From assembly GCA_022562375.1 (NCBI GenBank), contig JADFPK010000069.1:1-8668 (forward strand): a stretch of 8,668 nucleotides of DNA, written 5' to 3'. The position numbers and the translations under genes are program-made. The notes below the pieces were generated by a model. It was not told the origin of the DNA and did not search any database. It saw nothing but the letters and a program-made list of their open reading frames with translations. The stretch is from Pseudomonadota bacterium. GTDB taxonomy: Bacteria > Pseudomonadota > Alphaproteobacteria > SMXQ01. Positions 6,469-8,668 of this stretch are shown here, piece after piece. The first letter of the stretch is position 1; every line of letters begins with the position of its first letter.

Positions 6469-6518
6469 GTCACGGATTTTGGCGGCGGAGGCCGGGTCGC
6501 CGCGTCACGGATTTTGGC
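6469..6518. repeat. Pair of 15-bp direct repeats after the thioesterase gene
   Basis: GTCACGGATTTTGGC occurs at 6469-6483 and again at 6504-6518, 35 bp apart, with similar following bases (GGCGGA and TGCGAA). The copies lie 20 bp past the thioesterase stop and about 170 bp before the next gene. They could be binding sites for a regulator of the downstream hydrolase gene or relics of a local duplication. The sequence alone does not choose. Confidence 0.6.
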
Positions 6519-6677
6519 TGCGAAAGTCGCCTTAACTACCAAGCGAAAACACTTTCACCCAACCTGAAAAATGATAAGGTTCATTGGAAGTGGGGGAGGT
6601 TTCGGGAAACGATATATCAACCATAGGGTATCCGGCCCGGCAAACCTGCTTTCGGTATAAGAAACGGATAATTAGAG

Positions 6678-6682
6678 GGAGG
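6678..6682 (+). promoter_or_regulatory. Strong ribosome binding site of the secreted hydrolase gene
   Basis: GGAGG within AGAGGGAGG sits 7 nt before the ATG at 6690. It is one of the best Shine-Dalgarno sequences in the window and fixes this start. The AT-richer 6535-6675 stretch upstream, with TATAAG at 6656-6661, probably holds the promoter, but no matching -35 is evident. Confidence 0.75.
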
Positions 6683-6689
6683 CCATCCG

Positions 6690-7661
6690 ATGCGAGCAAT
6701 TCATTCCGTCCTGGCGGTGTTGGCCGTCGGGCTAGTCGGCCTTGCGGGGCAAGCGGCCAAGGCGGCCAACGTGAAAGTCACCCCGCTGGGGCTGGTAAAA
6801 GGCGAATTCTGCAAGTTCGACCGGGCGATGATCTTCGAGGACCCGAACGGCACGCGCATCCTGTATGACGCGGGACGCACGGTGGCGGGCGCGAACGATC
6901 CGCGCCTCGGCAAGATCGACGTGATTTTGGTGAGCCACATGCATGGCGACCATGCCGGCGACAGGCATCAGCCGCGGCCCAACGCGGGGACCTGCGGCAA
7001 GCCGGACCTTTCGGTCAAGGCGGCGCCGAATACCAACACCGTCAATATCGCGCTCGCCAAGAAAGCGACGATCGTCACCGGCAGCGAGATGCGGCGGTTT
7101 TTCGGCACCAAGTTGAAGGCGCTGGGCGGCGATGAGAAAAAGTCGCAACTCGTGCGGTTCGGCTCCTCGCGCAAGTTCGGCGGCGTCAAGATCACCACCG
7201 TCCCGGCGGTCCACTCGAACGGCGTCAGTCCGGCCTTCATCGGCGGCGAACTCGGCAAATTGCTCAAGGCCGCCGGCCTTGCGGGCTATGCCGGCCCGCC
7301 GACCGGCTACGTGCTGACCTTCTCGAACGGGCTCGTCGCTTACCTGTCGGGCGACACCGGGATCACCGCCGAGCAGGACAGCGTGGTGCGCCGGCACTAC
7401 AACGCCAAGCTCGTGGTCATGAACATCGGCGACGTGTTCACCACCGGGCCGAAGGAAGCGGCCTTCGTGATCAACGACCTGGTCAAGCCGAACAGCGTCA
7501 TCGTCTCGCACGCCAACGAGGTCGCGACCAAGGACGGCAAGGTCATCGCCGGCACCAAGACCGACACGTTCATCAAGGCGACCAAGGTGCCGGTGCACTT
7601 ATCGTTGAGCGAACGGACCATGGAGTTCGACGGCGGCGGAAACTGCGTCGCCGGCTGCTGA
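6690..7661 (+). CDS. Secreted metallo-beta-lactamase-fold hydrolase
   Basis: A 323-residue protein with a Sec signal peptide (MRAIHSVLAVLAVGLVGLAG, likely cleavage after AKA near residue 25), so it acts in the periplasm or outside. The metallo-beta-lactamase motif SHMHGDHAGD supplies His83, His85, Asp87 and His88. His175 (VPAVHSNG), Asp222 (YLSGDTG) and His274 (IVSHANEV) complete a two-zinc site of the usual hydrolase type. MIFEDPNGTRILYDAGRTV before the motif is the common beta-hairpin entry. Substrate is unknown; lactonases and UlaG-like hydrolases share this layout. Mature cysteines at about 41, 102, 319 and 323 could form disulfides, and the protein ends in a Gly/Cys-rich GGGNCVAGC. It has its own ribosome binding site and a 241-bp upstream gap, so it is probably transcribed alone or with the cupin gene 113 bp downstream. 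Confidence 0.9.
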   Translation: MRAIHSVLAVLAVGLVGLAGQAAKAANVKVTPLGLVKGEFCKFDRAMIFEDPNGTRILYDAGRTVAGANDPRLGKIDVILVSHMHGDHAGDRHQPRPNAGTCGKPDLSVKAAPNTNTVNIALAKKATIVTGSEMRRFFGTKLKALGGDEKKSQLVRFGSSRKFGGVKITTVPAVHSNGVSPAFIGGELGKLLKAAGLAGYAGPPTGYVLTFSNGLVAYLSGDTGITAEQDSVVRRHYNAKLVVMNIGDVFTTGPKEAAFVINDLVKPNSVIVSHANEVATKDGKVIAGTKTDTFIKATKVPVHLSLSERTMEFDGGGNCVAGC

Positions 7662-7774
7662 CCAATTCGAAACATTGCAGGAAAGGTAGAACGACCTCCG
7701 CCGCCGCGCTAGACTCGTTCTCGCGCTACGGGAAAATCTGTCCGCTTTGGCGAGGCGGTGGGAAGGACTGTTCG

Positions 7775-8359
7775 ATGTTTCAGAAGGATCGTTTTGTCGA
7801 GGCTTGTAAGTTGGCCATAGGTGAAGGGCAGAAGGCGATACGTGAACTCGTGCTGGAAGCGGTTGCCGATCCATCCGGCATCGTCTCCGAACTAGGCGAG
7901 CCGACCAAGGCCGGGGTCTTTCCGCTGTATCATGGAGACGATCTGACAGTGATCAATTTTGTCTGGGCGCCGTGCATGACCCTGTGGCCTCATAACCACA
8001 ACATGTTCGCCGTCATCGGCATCTACAGTGGGCGGGAGGACAACATGTTCTGGCGCCGCATCGATGACGGTGCCGATATCGACACAAGTCCCGGCATCGA
8101 AGCCGCGGGCGCCGACTCCATGGGGCCGGGACAAGTGGCGACCATGGGCCGTGACATTATTCATTCTGTGGCCAACCCGATCACCAAACTGACCAGCGCG
8201 ATTCACGTCTATGGCGGCGACTTCTTCAACCCGCCGGAACCGCGCAGCCAATGGGACCACGAAACCCTAGTCGAACAACCCTGGGACATGGACCATACCC
8301 GCGCCGTCTTCCGTCAAGCCGAGATACGCTTCGACGCTGGCCTCGCAGCGGGGGCATAA
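7775..8359 (+). CDS. Cupin-fold metal-dependent protein, thiol dioxygenase-like (COG5553-like)
   Basis: A 194-residue protein made of an N-terminal helical part and a double-stranded beta-helix. PHNHNMFAVIGIYSGREDNMFW (72-93) provides His73 and His75, and GRDIIHSVANP (125-135) provides His130. This is the three-histidine iron site of cysteine dioxygenase-type enzymes, without the usual cupin glutamate. LTSAIHVYGGDFF (139-151) matches the cysteine dioxygenase Ser-x-His-x-Tyr segment: His144 and Tyr146 are kept, while the Ser position is Ala142. Such enzymes oxidise thiols to sulfinates in the cytosol, but this family is poorly characterised and the substrate is unknown. The ATG at 7775 has GGAAGGA at 7761-7767, 7 nt upstream. 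It follows the secreted hydrolase by 113 bp on the same strand. No transcription terminator is clear; a weak AGGAAG/CTTCCT hairpin lies at 8392-8416. Confidence 0.85.
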   Translation: MFQKDRFVEACKLAIGEGQKAIRELVLEAVADPSGIVSELGEPTKAGVFPLYHGDDLTVINFVWAPCMTLWPHNHNMFAVIGIYSGREDNMFWRRIDDGADIDTSPGIEAAGADSMGPGQVATMGRDIIHSVANPITKLTSAIHVYGGDFFNPPEPRSQWDHETLVEQPWDMDHTRAVFRQAEIRFDAGLAAGA

Positions 8360-8516
8360 CGCCTAGAGCGCTGCAATCATTCCACCCCTAAAGGAAGCCT
8401 GATCATGTGCCTTCCTCTGCGGCGAGGGATCGGGCTGACGGCACGCGGAGCGAGCGTGTAGTCATGAGCGGGAATTTTCATCAAAGGCAGTGTAATTTTC
8501 GGGTTCCGCCGTGCCG

Positions 8517-8552
8517 GTGAATGTCCGCTTCTGGCTATTAGCGGACATTCAC
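8517..8552. repeat. Perfect 13-bp inverted repeat with GTCCGCT core
   Basis: GTGAATGTCCGCT (8517-8529) pairs perfectly with AGCGGACATTCAC (8540-8552) around a 10-nt loop. There is no T-tract on either side, so it is a poor intrinsic terminator. The core is repeated in the next hairpin at 8569-8593, which suggests a dispersed palindromic element rather than a one-off structure. Confidence 0.85.
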
Positions 8553-8568
8553 GCGCCTAGTGATTTAC

Positions 8569-8593
8569 GTCCGCTTTGCCCCCGAAAGCGGAC
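8569..8593. repeat. Second GTCCGCTTT/AAAGCGGAC hairpin
   Basis: GTCCGCTTT (8569-8577) and AAAGCGGAC (8585-8593) form a perfect 9-bp stem with a 7-nt C-rich loop. It shares the GTCCGCT/AGCGGACATT core with the palindrome at 8517-8552, whose right arm ends 16 bp before it. The pair looks like two units of a REP-like intergenic repeat family. Confidence 0.8.
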
Positions 8594-8596
8594 ATT

Positions 8597-8625
8597 GGAA
8601 TTAAGGGGACACCTTACTTAATTCC
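8597..8625. repeat. GGAATTAAG/CTTAATTCC inverted repeat, possible mobile-element border
   Basis: GGAATTAAG (8597-8605) and CTTAATTCC (8617-8625) are perfect inverse complements around GGGACACCTTA. From memory, AATTAAGGGGACA-type sequences recur beside REP-associated (Y1) transposases in many bacteria; this cannot be checked here. On the minus strand the frame from 8666 to the stop at 8601 reads 21 residues ending EELSKVSP and may be the tail of a gene beyond the window. That tail is too short to call as a gene. Confidence 0.5.
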
Positions 8626-8668
8626 TCCAACAAGCCCCTCGCGAATATTCCCTTTTTGTTCTTGACAG

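Noticed and set aside
6732..7598. Minus-strand open frame of 288 codons over the metallo-hydrolase
   Set aside because: It mirrors a gene with signal peptide, zinc motif and strong ribosome binding site, and shows no family features.
8392..8416. Intrinsic terminator after the cupin gene
   Set aside because: The AGGAAG/CTTCCT stem is only 6 bp with a 13-nt loop and no following T-tract.

Overview
The window looks like chromosomal DNA from a GC-rich alphaproteobacterium, probably of the Rhodospirillales type. This rests on base composition, the families present (a DUF1194 secreted VWA-like protein, a mitochondrial-type hydroxyacid-oxoacid transhydrogenase, a COG5553-like cupin) and the gene style. 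The taxonomic call is inference. I see no phage, plasmid, CRISPR or RNA genes. Eight protein genes are supported, one of them cut by the left edge.

Left part (1-4921). A leftward TPP enzyme closely resembling sulfoacetaldehyde acetyltransferase (Xsc) diverges from a rightward iron-type alcohol dehydrogenase of the ADHFE1/HOT family, across about 250 bp that contain a plausible promoter. The dehydrogenase is followed 34 bp later by a YrbG-type calcium/sodium antiporter. Facing these are two leftward genes, a TauE/SafE-type anion exporter and then a DUF1194 secreted protein. Xsc releases sulfite and TauE-type carriers can export sulfite or sulfonates, so a loose organosulfur theme is possible. 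The genes do not form one operon.

Centre (4922-5962). About 1 kb has no credible gene and is the most interesting part. It holds a possible rightward promoter, small repeats, and an array of about nine 32/33-bp units arranged as a 65-bp higher-order repeat. Next comes a roughly 24% GC stretch carrying a perfect DnaA box, then three head-to-tail DnaA-like 9-mers spaced exactly 11 bp apart. Together these look like a replication origin (oriC) or another DnaA-binding locus. Flanking genes point away from this segment on both sides.

Right part (5963-8359). Three rightward genes follow: a hotdog-fold acyl-CoA thioesterase, a secreted metallo-beta-lactamase-fold hydrolase with an excellent ribosome binding site, and a cupin related to thiol dioxygenases. 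The last 150 bp are packed with long palindromes sharing a GTCCGCTT/AAGCGGAC core and a GGAATTAAG/CTTAATTCC pair. This looks like the border of a dispersed repeat or transposon-related element continuing past the window.
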